A program made the position numbers and the translations under genes. The notes under the pieces were generated by a model. That model saw nothing but the letters and a program-made list of their open reading frames with translations, was not told where the DNA came from and did no database searches. From Phorcus lineatus (lineage: Eukaryota; Mollusca; Gastropoda; Trochida; Trochidae), in assembly GCA_921293015.1 (NCBI GenBank), contig OV121086.1, positions 26,894,254-26,958,253 on the forward strand: a DNA stretch of 64,000 bases. Reading direction: 5' to 3'. This document shows positions 1 through 9,513 of this stretch, piece after piece. The stretch's first letter is position 1. Each line of letters starts with the position of its first letter.

Positions 1-264
1 TGTTCATCAGCAAAAAAAGGTGGGAATGGCCGTGAGGGGAATAACGACATTTCAGTACCCATTTGACTATCTCCATTGCACAATGTTCCATTGTCGTGAC
101 TTATCCTCACGTGATTTCCATTTTGAGCGTGCGTAGTCACTGATCGCTGATAGTGTAGATTTTGTCCGGTAAACTCATTTGGTGTTGGTCTGATTTGATT
201 GACTTCACCGTTTAGTGATTGTAATGTAGCTCGACTAATGCAAGCGTGTTGAGCATGATGGCAA
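1..264. other. Unique sequence before the minisatellite
   Basis: No open frame, repeat or splice-bounded exon stands out here. The last part shades into degenerate versions of the minisatellite unit that follows. Confidence 0.4.
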
Positions 265-1500
265 GGAAACATTCTGTTTGTATCATTTTGGTAAGGGAGA
301 GGAATCATTCTGGTGTTATCACGTTGGTTAGAGTGTAGAATTATTCTGTTTGCATCATTTGGGTGAAGGTGTGGAATCATTCTGTTGATATCATTTGGGT
401 GAGGGTGTGGAATCATTCTGTTGATATCATTTTGGTGTGGATGGGGAATCATTCTGTTGATAACGTTTTGGTGAGGGTTTGGAATCATTCTGTTGATATC
501 ATTTTGGTGTGGATGGGGAATCATTCTAGTGGTATCATTTGAGTGAGGTTGTGGAATCATTCTGTTGATATCATTTGGGTGAGGGTGTGGAATCATTCTG
601 TTGATATCATTTGGGTGAGGGTGTGGAATTATTCTGTTGATATCATTTGGGTGAGGGTGTGGAATCATTCTGTTGATATCATTTTGGTGTGGATGGGGAA
701 TCATTCTGTTGATAACGTTTTGGTGAGGGTTTGGAATCATTCTGTTGATATCATTTTGGTGTGGATGGGGAATCATTCTAGTGGTGTCATTTGAGTGAGG
801 TTGTGGAATCATTCTGTTGATATCATTTGGGTGAGGGTGTGGAATCATTCTGTTGATATCATTTGGGTGAGGGTGTGGAATTATTCTGTTGATATCATTT
901 GGGTGAGGGTGTGGAATCATTCTGTTGATATCATTTTGGTGTGGATGGGGAATCATTCTGTTGATAACGTTTTGGTGAGGGTTTGGAATCATTCTGTTGA
1001 TATCATTTTGGTGAGGTTGTGGAATCATTCTGTTGATATCATTTGGGTGAGGGTGTGGTATCATTCTGTTGATATCATTTTGGTGAGGGTGGGGAATCAT
1101 TCTGTTGATATCATTTGGTTGAGGTTGTGGAATCATTCTGTTGATATCATTTGGGTGAGGGTGTGGAATCATTCTGTTGATATCATTTTGGTGTGGATGG
1201 GGAATCATTATGTTGATAACGTTTTGGTGAGGATTTTGAATCATTCTGTTGATATCATTTTGGTGAGGGTGTGGAATCATTCTGTTGATATCATTTGGGT
1301 GAGGTTGCGGAATCATTCTGTTGATATCATTTGGGTGAGGGTGTGGTATCATTCTGTTGACATCATTTGGGTGAGGGTGGGGAATCATTCTGTTGATATC
1401 ATTTGGGTGAGGGTGAGGATCTTTCTGTTTATATAATTTGTTGAGGGTGTGGATTCATTCTATTTGTATCATTTGGTGAAGGTTTGGAATCATTTTTTGG
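265..1500. repeat. 36-bp minisatellite with 252-bp higher-order repeat
   Basis: About 34 tandem copies of a 36-bp unit, roughly GTGGAATCATTCTGTTGATA followed by TCATTTGGGTGAGG. Edge copies near 265-360 and 1440-1500 are more diverged. A seven-unit block (252 bp) is itself repeated: 543-794 and 795-1046 are nearly identical through six of seven units, and 370-542 matches the end of the same block. Because 36 is a multiple of three, the array stays open in one frame and gives two apparent WNHSVDIIWVRV-type proteins. There is no signal peptide, no splice context and no conservation beyond the unit, so I read it as a non-coding satellite. Confidence 0.92.
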
Positions 1501-2120
1501 TTGATAAGAGGTAACCTCTTGTCACCATAGTCCATCATATAGTTTTCACAAATGATTCATTCCCTTTCTCATCACTTTCCTGTTCGTATGACTTCCTTCA
1601 GTTTTCATTATTTGACTTATGTCATTGAATAGCTGGCCATATTTTCCACTCTATGTTCAATCATCATAGTGTGATCATTTTTTTGTGTAAATGGAATGAT
1701 GTGTTCAGTCTGACTCGGAGAGAGTATTATGGTGATGACAGAATGTTTCGGTCTTTGATGTTTCTGTGAAAGGAAACTAAAAAAATAGAACTATGAACAT
1801 TGATAAGCAAATTTTTACAAATGCAATAATGCAATAATAACCTTATGCAACAGGTCCAAAAAAATCTAACCCATAGACTCATGTTCATAATATTTTAATC
1901 TTCTATTCACCCTAGCTTCAAGAATGATCTTTTGAAAAATAAATTTAGATTTTAACTGATGAAGATAAGCCATTTCTTTCAAGCTCCTTTCATATATTGA
2001 ATAAAATTTTACTTGAATCAAAATGATTTTTAAGAGGTTAAAAGTAAGGCAAGCTCGAAAAGTCAATAATATATATTAAATAGTTATGTTAGTTTCTGTT
2101 TTTGTAACAGCTTCAATTCA
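1501..2120. other. AT-rich sequence, no gene seen
   Basis: Only short chance frames, for example on minus at 1866-2066. No repeat shared with the rest of the window was noticed. Confidence 0.4.
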
Positions 2121-2127
2121 TCATCTA

Positions 2128-2700
2128 CGGTAACCTTACTTTTGCTCTCAGGTTATATCCTCGTTGCACTACATGCCTCCTCAATGATGTATGGCTTGAA
2201 CTATGGCTTAAGTTAGTCACATTCGAACAAATAATAGTACTTAGCTTCAACTGGAAACCTCTAGCTACAACTAAAAAATTGATTTTAAAACACACTCGAA
2301 AAAAAATAGGTATACACAAATCAACAATTAGAAGCGAGTCATAGATAAAGAGTATGACATCGTCAACTTACCTGTATACAGGTACAGGTAGGTCAATTTA
2401 ATCTTCCGATAGTCATGCGTATGAGTAAAATATCACTAAGATGATCGGTAATAGAAACTTCATTTAAATTGGATTCCACTACTTTAGCTCATTTTCCTAG
2501 CACTCCTTTATTATTGTACTATTAGGAAAATCCTTCTACTTTCTGTTTGCATGTATCGCGTCGATTTCAGGGAAGCTATCAAAACACTCCCTTTTCCAAG
2601 TAACGGTGTCAATAACTGGACTTGTTCAGGAGTGGTTACACTTTTATGCTTATACATGTATGAATGAATACTGATATGAATAGTTGACTCGAACGTGTTT
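2128..2700 (+). repeat. Dispersed repeat family A, copy 1
   Basis: Shares extended stretches with 6755-7090, 7320-7860 and 20180-20480. Shared landmarks include the CCTGTATACAGGT palindrome followed by CAGGTAGGTC near 2370, GGTAATAGAAA near 2445, TTATTGTACTATT near 2510, and TTTCAGGGAAGC with TCAAAACACTCCCTTTTCCAA near 2565-2600. Copies lie in the same orientation. No coding capacity or terminal inverted repeat was seen. It is probably a non-autonomous transposon or the UTR of an unidentified one. Confidence 0.7.
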
Positions 2701-3028
2701 TCATTGACATAGGTTTCCCATAAGTCAAAAGATATACAACTAAAGATAATCTAGTACAAAAATGTGTTAACGAAAAATTATGAAGAACAATATGCTGCAG
2801 ACTTCCGTTAATCTCCTTCAATTCATATGCGTGCCATAAACATTTACTTAAAATTAATGTTGACATTATCGAATTTATGCATGCTTGGATTATAAAGACA
2901 GAAATCAGTTAATTAATGACCTCGTAGAGCGCTATACATATATCTAAGAAATGGTACTCGTCTTCTTAACCTAAATTACCAAATGATATATACAAAGCAA
3001 CATATTTTTCACTCCCAAAGTGAAGCCA

Positions 3029-3185
3029 CCCCCCCCCCCCCCCCCTCCCCCCTTCGCTATAGATGACCCGTTCCCCTTTCAAAATTTAATAGTACCACTC
3101 AACTGATAGACAGACAGACAGACAGACAGATAGTTTATTCATGTCTCACCTCAACATAATACAAACATATATATATATATATATA
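3029..3185. repeat. Poly-C tract, (GACA)n and (AT)n microsatellites
   Basis: A near-continuous run of C at 3029-3052 with one T, about six GACA units at 3107-3130, and an AT run at 3167-3185. The sequence after the GACA run (TAGTTTATTCATGTCTCACC) resembles a LINE 3' tail read on the minus strand, but no LINE protein is recognisable beside it. Confidence 0.85.
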
Positions 3186-3189
3186 CATT

Positions 3190-3680
3190 CATTCAAGTGA
3201 AGACAGTTAGTATATGTCTACACAGAAATAGACAAAAAATACCTCATTACGAATTAAAGAAACGCTATTTTGATAGTTATATATGCATTAAAAAACCTAT
3301 TCGAACTATTTTCGCTTCTAAAAAGTTCAATTATGGACATGTTTCCCCCTAAAATTTGCCTTAGTTAACATTTACGTTTAAAATGCAAGCTATAGTATGC
3401 AAATGCGCTGTATCAGTTGGCGTTCGTGTAAATAAATAGAGAATCTAACCAACGCGCCGTCTGATTTCAAATAAAACAACACATGTTTCTAAATTTTAAA
3501 GATCCTAGACTTGCTGAGTACACAGGGGTCTGAGATGTTATCAAACATTCAAAGCATGTATAGTGTTATAGGAAATGAGATAACATTACCGTGTACGTGT
3601 TTCATGATAGACTGAGCCGAGGTCAGTATTCTCATTATCACACACATCCTACCTTGAAAGAGCTGAAAGGTACTCCGTCT
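3190..3680. other. No gene seen
   Basis: AT-rich sequence without an open frame or a recognisable repeat. Confidence 0.35.
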
Positions 3681-3687
3681 ATCACGA

Positions 3688-3875
3688 GGCTACTCATTAA
3701 GTTACAACGTATTTGAATGTGTTTTTATCATGGAATTGTTAGCATTTTGTCCTGTAAAAATATTACTGTTGATGATTGCAGAACTATCCACAAAAAACAA
3801 ATTGGGCGGAAACACGGTTATTTAAAAGTGTATTGTAAATCATATCTTATTCTTGTTACAAACTGATAAACGCCA
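3688..3875 (+). repeat. Dispersed repeat family D, copy 1
   Basis: Aligns by eye over nearly 190 bases with 15047-15240. Shared landmarks are GGCTACTCATTAAG, GAATGTGTTTTTA, GTTAGCATT, GATGATTGYAGA and CTTATTCTTGTTACAAAYTGATAAA. The orientation is the same. No TSD or coding potential is apparent. Confidence 0.7.
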
Positions 3876-3879
3876 ACAG

Positions 3880-4460
3880 AAATCTTATTCCAATTTCCAA
3901 TGGGACATTACCAAATCATATATCTGTCACTGACCAACATTTGACACAGGATGCTCGACATTTGTGTGAATGCCTTTCTTTACTGGTAACAAATACAAAG
4001 TTTCAACCAAGGTGGTGGTTAAAAATGACCATAGACTCAAACTTCATAAAAACAGATAACAAATTAAATATATTTTGAGGATATCTTGTTCCTCCAAAAT
4101 CTGCAAATACGCATAGCATAACAATAAAAATTGATCTTCATTTAAGGCTTTACGCTTGATTCAACAAATCCATCATAAGTCCATATTGGGTTTATGGTAT
4201 TTGATTGTGAAATATGTTGCGAATATGCAAAAATAACAGCTGCAGGTAAATATAATGAAACTTTTTCGATGACTTTAGGGGAAGAACCTCAAAACATTTA
4301 AATAATGCACCATACACAATAATTAGCAACTGAAATGGTAATACGAGCTTAACAACTAGTATGTACCTGTTTCTAGAGATGACAGGTATAAATCTACTTT
4401 TACCATATTTTCTTAGGATTTCAAACATGCAAACCTGTTGGACATTTGAGCTGCGAAAGT
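3880..4460. other. No gene seen
   Basis: Short frames on minus (4192-4428) have the leucine/phenylalanine-rich composition of translated AT-rich DNA and no splice or start support. Confidence 0.35.
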
Positions 4461-4467
4461 ATCTGCC

Positions 4468-4725
4468 TCAATACGTCGACAACCAGTGTGTGCCATTTTG
4501 CCTCTTCCAATCATAACACATCCGCCTATTTCCAATAGCCCTCGGTTCATAAGCCCATAGCTCATGACCCTTCGGTCCATTTTCTAAAGCTCTCGACCCT
4601 ATTACTTCCAGCTCATCAAGAATGGCATTGTAGAGAAGATTACGTTCTGGAAACACTCCACAAGCAACATTTAGTGTGGATTGAATAAAGCCACCGTTCA
4701 TAAGATTGATAAAGAAATCCTGCTT
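4468..4725 (-). CDS. Possible terminal exon, unrecognised protein
   Basis: A minus-strand frame from a first ATG at 4701 to a stop at 4468 (77 aa). Its composition is unlike the chance frames around it: balanced acidic and basic residues, several tryptophans and cysteines, and little low-complexity sequence. The frame stays open a little upstream of the ATG as far as an AG (TTCGAAGCAG) that could be a splice acceptor. It could therefore be a last exon beginning DFFINLMNGGF and ending at the stop. I do not recognise the family. No second exon, polyadenylation signal or homologous copy was found in the window. It may be a fragment of a real gene, a decayed gene, or chance. Confidence 0.3.
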   Translation of the reverse strand, partial: KQDFFINLMNGGFIQSTLNVACGVFPERNLLYNAILDELEVIGSRALENGPKGHELWAYEPRAIGNRRMCYDWKRQNGTHWLSTY

Positions 4726-4739
4726 CGAATAAGTGCGAG

Positions 4740-5340
4740 TGGTTAGTATGTCTCATTGAAAACATGCATCATGTCTGTACATATATCTATGTTCAACCAA
4801 ACATAGACATGTACTAAAAAAACAACAGATTATGTATTTTGGTGTGTTGGCGGAAACCTGAAGAACTATAAAGGAACGGGCATTGAAGTTATGACATCGA
4901 CATGCTATGTTGCAAATACTGATTACTGAAATTACTGTTACTAAAAGCGTTTATTGTTTACCATCGCTTGAGGAGTATTTCAGCCGAATGCGGCATTTCT
5001 TAGAATATATTCCAGTTGAAACAGTATGAGACAACTAGCGCTGTTATTGGCAGCTTTTTTTCCGCAGAACGATAACACAATTTAATCAACAACAAAAATA
5101 GGGCAATATGTTAGAATAAATCATGTAAAATTCATATGAGACTACATGTACAAGGGGAAGTCAATTAGTTCATGGAAGTGAGTATTGATACACCACTGAA
5201 GGCATCATCGATAATGTAATTTTTTAGATAGACCAACTACCGACAGTGTACAGACGAAAACAACCCTTCTCGGTCACTTACTTGATATTTACAACCTGTT
5301 GAACACAGGTATCCTCCTGTAATCACGGAAAGTTCTTAAA
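4740..5340. other. No gene seen
   Basis: AT-rich sequence. The last part may hold the degraded 5' end of the mariner relic that follows. Confidence 0.35.
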
Positions 5341-5344
5341 TTGA

Positions 5345-6310
5345 GCATGGTGCGGTAATCAAGTTTTTCATGAAAGAAGCTGTGAATGTGACCGAAATAC
5401 ATAAACGTGTGTCCAGTGTGTATGGGAAAGTCAATATTCCTGACTTAAGCCAGGAAGGTCTGTTAAAGCCATTACGGATTATATGGTTCCCCGGGTCCAG
5501 TGCTTAATCATGTCTGATCGTAAAATAAAGATGGACGAGATATCTTCAGAGTGTGGTATTTCTCATGGAAGTGTTTGCACACAAATCCATGAGCCCTTGC
5601 ACATGTCCAAGGTGTCTACAAGGTGCCACGAAACTTAAATGCACCACATCGACACCAGTCGTGAGCTCTTTGACATCTACAATGCTGATCACTTTTGTAA
5701 TAATGGTTGTGTTTAAAATGCTTTGTACACGGGCCAATCCTAAAAACGAATAAACTATTTCAATGCCTCACTTGGATCCTAACACCATGCAAGAATCCCT
5801 GCAATAGAAGAGTTAGCACTCTCCTGCATCCAAGAGATTCAGAACTTAGCCTTCTGCTGACAAGATCATGGCGTCCATTTTCTTAGATTCAAGGGGCGTG
5901 ATACTATTAACTTTAAACCATCTACAACCTCAACAACAGGAGCCCCCTAAACTGACTTTTAGCAGCTACTGAGGTCGGATATCACGAAGAAAAGGCGCGT
6001 CATCTTGACTGCTGGACATACACTTCTTAATGACAACGCTCCAGTGCACAACAGTCTTATTTGCACAGGCTGCACTTCAACAATTAGATTTTGAATATCC
6101 CCCTACATTCAAAATCTAGCCCAAAGCGACTATATCTTTTTGCAATTTGAAATCACACTTGCGTGGTACAAGAAATTGGCGATGATGATGAACTCGAAGC
6201 AGCTAATGGGGTCAGAATACAGCAGAAGACAAGGCATAGACAGTCTAAAAGACAAATGGGCAAATTGTATTGAGGTCCAGGGAGATTAATATGAAAAATA
6301 TGATAAAAAT
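5345..6310 (+). pseudogene. Mariner-type transposase relic
   Basis: Decayed transposase of the IS630/Tc1-mariner superfamily, mariner type, which would carry out cut-and-paste transposition at TA sites. Reading across frames gives mariner-like segments in the right order. The N-terminal helix-turn-helix (RAVIKFFMKEAVNVTEIHKR) lies near 5355-5415. The second DNA-binding part (DEISSECGISHGSV) lies near 5533-5575. A catalytic segment lies near 5880-6090, with SRGVILL and the pattern of the second catalytic aspartate (intact-family form DNAPVH) in a shifted frame. A C-terminal piece (LKDKWANCIEVQGD) lies near 6248-6290. Several frameshifts and stops interrupt it, and the TDETW-type first catalytic segment is not readable. 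It is clearly dead. Terminal repeats were not located. Confidence 0.8.
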
Positions 6311-6570
6311 CATAACATTTGGCTTCTGTTTTATAAAAATTTCTATTATTTATTGACTTCCCCTCCTTCATCAAAATTGTCAGCTTTCGGTCGAGTCCAA
6401 ACAATACAACAGACAAGCAAAAAGACAAGCAATCCTCTTCACCTAGTGCAAAATCCGAGTGTAGCAATCTGTACCAGACTGTCATGAATCTCAAGTACCT
6501 CACCATGGCGTCTCACTACAATGTATATCACCACATGCCTGTTCTCCAAGCATATGAAAGTTAATCCAGG

Positions 6571-6606
6571 TTAATCCCTGATGGCCTTGTGCAAAGTGAG
6601 ATCAAA
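6571..6606 (+). repeat. Short dispersed fragment shared with 31 kb
   Basis: TTAATCCCTGATGGCCTTGT followed by GCAAAGTGAGA recurs with few changes at 31047-31083. It is probably a piece of a transposon that is not otherwise visible here. Confidence 0.5.
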
Positions 6607-6754
6607 CCCTCAGCACGTGCATTTCACATCTTATATATACCTCCCGCACGTGCCCGACTGCACATAATGGCTATAAGACGTACTTGTTACTCTTTTACAA
6701 TGACCACAAAGCTGTGATATCTAATCTATTATCTGTTACAACTAAATGTCATTG

Positions 6755-7090
6755 TCAACTGTTACGGTAACTATCAGGTAATCTACTAGTATCATACAAT
6801 GGCTCCTTAATCCCCAGTGGATTAACAAAAGGTTTAAGTATGTCATATTCCAACAAATAACAGTACTTAACTTAATAAGATTGAGAAACTGGTTCAAACT
6901 AAAAAAATAAAATGAATAAATGTTTTAAGAACGCATTCGACTTTATAACCACAACAATCAATATACACAAATAAAAAATAGGAGTCAGTCATTTAATTTT
7001 CTATGTATGATTTCATTATCTGTAATTGTCCGTGAGTGGTTTTACTTTATAAATGCTCTATTAAAACTAACATGAATAGTTTACATGAGC
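6755..7090 (+). repeat. Dispersed repeat family A, copy 2 (internally deleted)
   Basis: Matches the start of copy 1 (for example ACAAATAACAGTACTTA near 6855) and its end (GAGTGGTTTTACTTTATAAATGC near 7033, then AACATGAATAGTT). It lacks most of the middle. It sits directly before copy 3, separated only by the MITE at 7141-7316. Confidence 0.65.
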
Positions 7091-7130
7091 TATAGTGGGT
7101 TCTTTATGTTCATGAAACAACTGTATTGTG

Positions 7131-7326
7131 TTATCTACTGCAGTCTGATTAAAATCGACCCTGTTCCGAGGAATAAAAGTTTCAAAATATTGACTCTTTC
7201 GAGATTCGAACTCTATCTGTCTAGGCTACCCTCTCCACTAGATAGAGTTCGAATCTCGATAGAGTCAATGTTTTGAAACTTTTATTCCTCGGAACGGGTC
7301 GATTTTAATCAGACTGTTATCTACTG
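7131..7326. mobile_element. Foldback MITE with 10-bp target site duplication
   Basis: A 176-bp element (7141-7316) that is almost one continuous inverted repeat. The arms are about 78 nt, start CAGTCTGATTAAAATCGACC and differ at only a few positions. The loop near 7220-7235 is short. It is flanked by the exact direct repeat TTATCTACTG at 7131-7140 and 7317-7326. A 9-10 bp duplication suits a MULE-mobilised element, but the transposase family is inference. The frames running through it come from the palindrome and are not genes. The insertion lies at the border of two copies of repeat family A. Decayed relatives lie at 8455-8605 and 22431-22465. Confidence 0.9.
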
Positions 7327-7860
7327 TTACCCTGACTTTTTTATCAGGTCATGTCCTCGATAAAGGAAATTGGCTGTGCACTAAATGGCACCCATTGGGT
7401 TATCGCTTAGCTCTATTTCCACGAATTCAAGTATTTTACTTGAATGAAATTAAAGCTCTTAACAACTAAACAAATCTTGAGTTAATCAGTATTCGACTAC
7501 AGCAAAATAAAATTCGATAGAACACAAACCAAAAAACAGAAGAAATTCATAGGTACGGGTACAGGTAACTAAATTGCACCTGTCGATCGTATTCACCTGT
7601 ATCATGCAAGTACAGGTAAGCTAGTTTTTAACCCACTGTCGTTTCAGTATATCGTATGTAATGGAAGGACATTAATGAGATATAGCCTTATAAAAACATT
7701 TACTAATGGGGCTTTCTTTAACTAGCAGACCAAAGTAGCATTGTACTATTCGTAGAATCACTACGTATTATGTTGACATGGCGTCGATTTAGAAGAAGCT
7801 TTGAGAACACTCCTCTTTTCCAAGTAGCCGTACAATTATCTGGATCATGTTTGATAACAT
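7320..7860 (+). repeat. Dispersed repeat family A, copy 3
   Basis: Begins with the GTTACC...TTTATCAGGTCATGTCCTCG segment equivalent to 2130-2160. It includes the ACAGGTA-rich part near 7555-7620 and ends with GAACACTCCTCTTTTCCAAG near 7805-7830, as in copy 1. Confidence 0.65.
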
Positions 7861-8454
7861 TTACAGATATTAGAAACTCTTGTTGATGTTTGCCTGTTTT
7901 GAATTTCCTCTCAGAGGTTAGGCGTTATATATCAACTTGTTTGGTTACCAATACATGTACATCATAAATCTTTCAGACGGCCACCTGTTTAAAAAAATTG
8001 TGAATGACAAGCACGTTTGAAGTTTTTAACCTTTGGAACACCTGATGTATTTGTTGTGTGTCAGTAATGATTGATTTTACGCCAGATATAATTGAATTTA
8101 TTTCACGAAAGATACATGTTCTGGATTGGTTAACAAGCCCAGATGAACATATGATGTGACATTTCCAACAACAATATATACGTTACATCATCGTGAAAAC
8201 AAAATAAATAGACAGCGAACAAGATATAAATACGATGTAGACATATAACGATAGGTTATGAAGGTACATTTTGAGAAATGTGGCTGAATACGTTTGCGAT
8301 GTTTGCAATTTCTGATATCATTGTTGTATGTCGAGTATTATTGTATTTTAACCTGAAATCCCTTTCAACATAACAGGACATAGGATTAGTTAAATAACAA
8401 TTCTCTGAAAAAATATATATCAATATTTGTCCAATAGTGGTGTTTATTCTTATC
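7861..8454. other. No gene seen
   Basis: AT-rich, without a usable frame or recognised repeat. Confidence 0.35.
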
Positions 8455-8605
8455 TAAATTGACTGTGGTCCGAGGAATAACAGTAGGAAATATGACTAAA
8501 CAAGGATTCGTACTCTCCAGGATAGCCCCCTTATAGAACGAGTTCGAATCCGGTAAGAGCCATTTTGTCCCTCGCTAGATTTTAATCGGACTAAAATCGA
8601 ATACC
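8455..8605. mobile_element. Decayed relative of the 7141 foldback MITE
   Basis: Contains GGTCCGAGGAATAACAGTA, a central GAACGAGTTCGAATC and a closing GATTTTAATCGGACT. These are the same landmarks and order as the 176-bp MITE at 7141-7316, with many substitutions. The arms no longer pair well. Confidence 0.6.
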
Positions 8606-8915
8606 ATTCCCATGTACATGATTTCATTATCAAAACCTCTCGCTAGAACGATGTTCTTCACAAATTGTTTTAGAAATTGCTCTCAAAACTTTCCTACTCC
8701 GTCAAGCTTTAAAAACTTTTGGACTCCATTGAACCACACCCCATTCAGTCGGCACAGGCTCATACACGTACCTCTTATTTGCGCGTGAAAGGCGTATATA
8801 TCCATGTCTGTTTTGGAGGATTTTAAAAAGGGTTACCATTAAATCAATTTTGAAGTAAACTTAAATTATCATATAGTTTTACTCTTGAACTCAGTACTTG
8901 ATACGTGTATGTCCC

Positions 8916-9200
8916 CTATCTCACTGAGGAACCTCCTTTGGTTAGGTACCCGAGTGTACATAACACCTGTATATGTGGAGGAATGACGTGAGAACGCCGT
9001 TTCGCCATACCAATGTGTGGTTTTACTGTCTGTATCAACTCGATTATCATATATCGCAGAAAACGATACCTTGACACAATATCGATGTCGTCCAAAGCGT
9101 GAATCACATTGGCCCTGTCCAGAAATACCCTCTCCCGTCTCAATCCTCGTTCTGTCATAAATAAAGTAGTAAAAACCTTCGACGCAATCTTTATTGTGTT
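8916..9200 (-). pseudogene. PIF/Harbinger transposase N-terminal fragment
   Basis: The minus-strand frame contains RERVFLDRANVIHALDDIDI, then VSRYRF, a helical stretch, then HVIPPHIQVLCTLGYLTKGG. This is the arrangement at the start of PIF/Harbinger (HARBI1-like) nucleases: the RxFRDR-like motif, the D/E-I-x-x-R-Y/F-R motif, then the P-x-x-Q-V-L-x-x-L-x-x-L-A-x-G segment. An intact protein continues for some 250 residues through the DDE catalytic domain. Here the frame stops right after the TKGG segment and nothing catalytic follows, so this is a truncated relic. It lies about 100 bases left of the 4.3-kb transposon, and I see no sign that the two are related. Confidence 0.75.
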
Positions 9201-9301
9201 TACTACGTCGTAAATCACTTACGAAAGGTCAATCGAGGTCCTAAATTTGGGGTTCTTTGCGACTGAACTAAACTTTATTTAAATTCAGGCCCAAGCAGCG
9301 G

Positions 9302-9513
9302 TGTTACGACGTAAATTGTAATAAAACGTGAATTGTAACACTTGCAGCAAATTGTAATAACTCTTGATGTAAATTGTAATAAAAACGTAAATTGTAATAA
9401 AACCTAACGTAAATTGTAATACGCAAATTGTAACAAAAATTGACGTAAATTTTAATAATCTCTACTTGCGGTAAAATGTAATAACTTTTTACGTAATTTG
9501 TAATAACCGATTA
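9302..9513 (+). repeat. Left terminal inverted repeat with subterminal motif array
   Basis: Ten or so copies of a degenerate 16-bp motif (consensus ACGTAAATTGTAATAA), broken by landmarks such as CTTGCAGCAAATTG and CTTGCGGTAAAATG. Such arrays are typical transposase-binding sites. The right arm at 13390-13603 repeats the same order in reverse. Confidence 0.9.

Noticed and set aside
543-1436. Two long frames of WNHSVDIIWVRV repeats
   Set aside because: They are the translation of a 36-bp minisatellite whose unit length is a multiple of three. There is no signal, no splice context and no non-repeat domain.
265-1500. CRISPR-like array
   Set aside because: The repeats are contiguous without spacers and the genome is eukaryotic.
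6153-6506. 117-codon minus-strand frame
   Set aside because: Antisense to the C-terminal part of the mariner relic at its lower-coordinate end, with no protein family resemblance.
7085-7276. 63-codon plus-strand frame
   Set aside because: Runs into and through the palindromic MITE.
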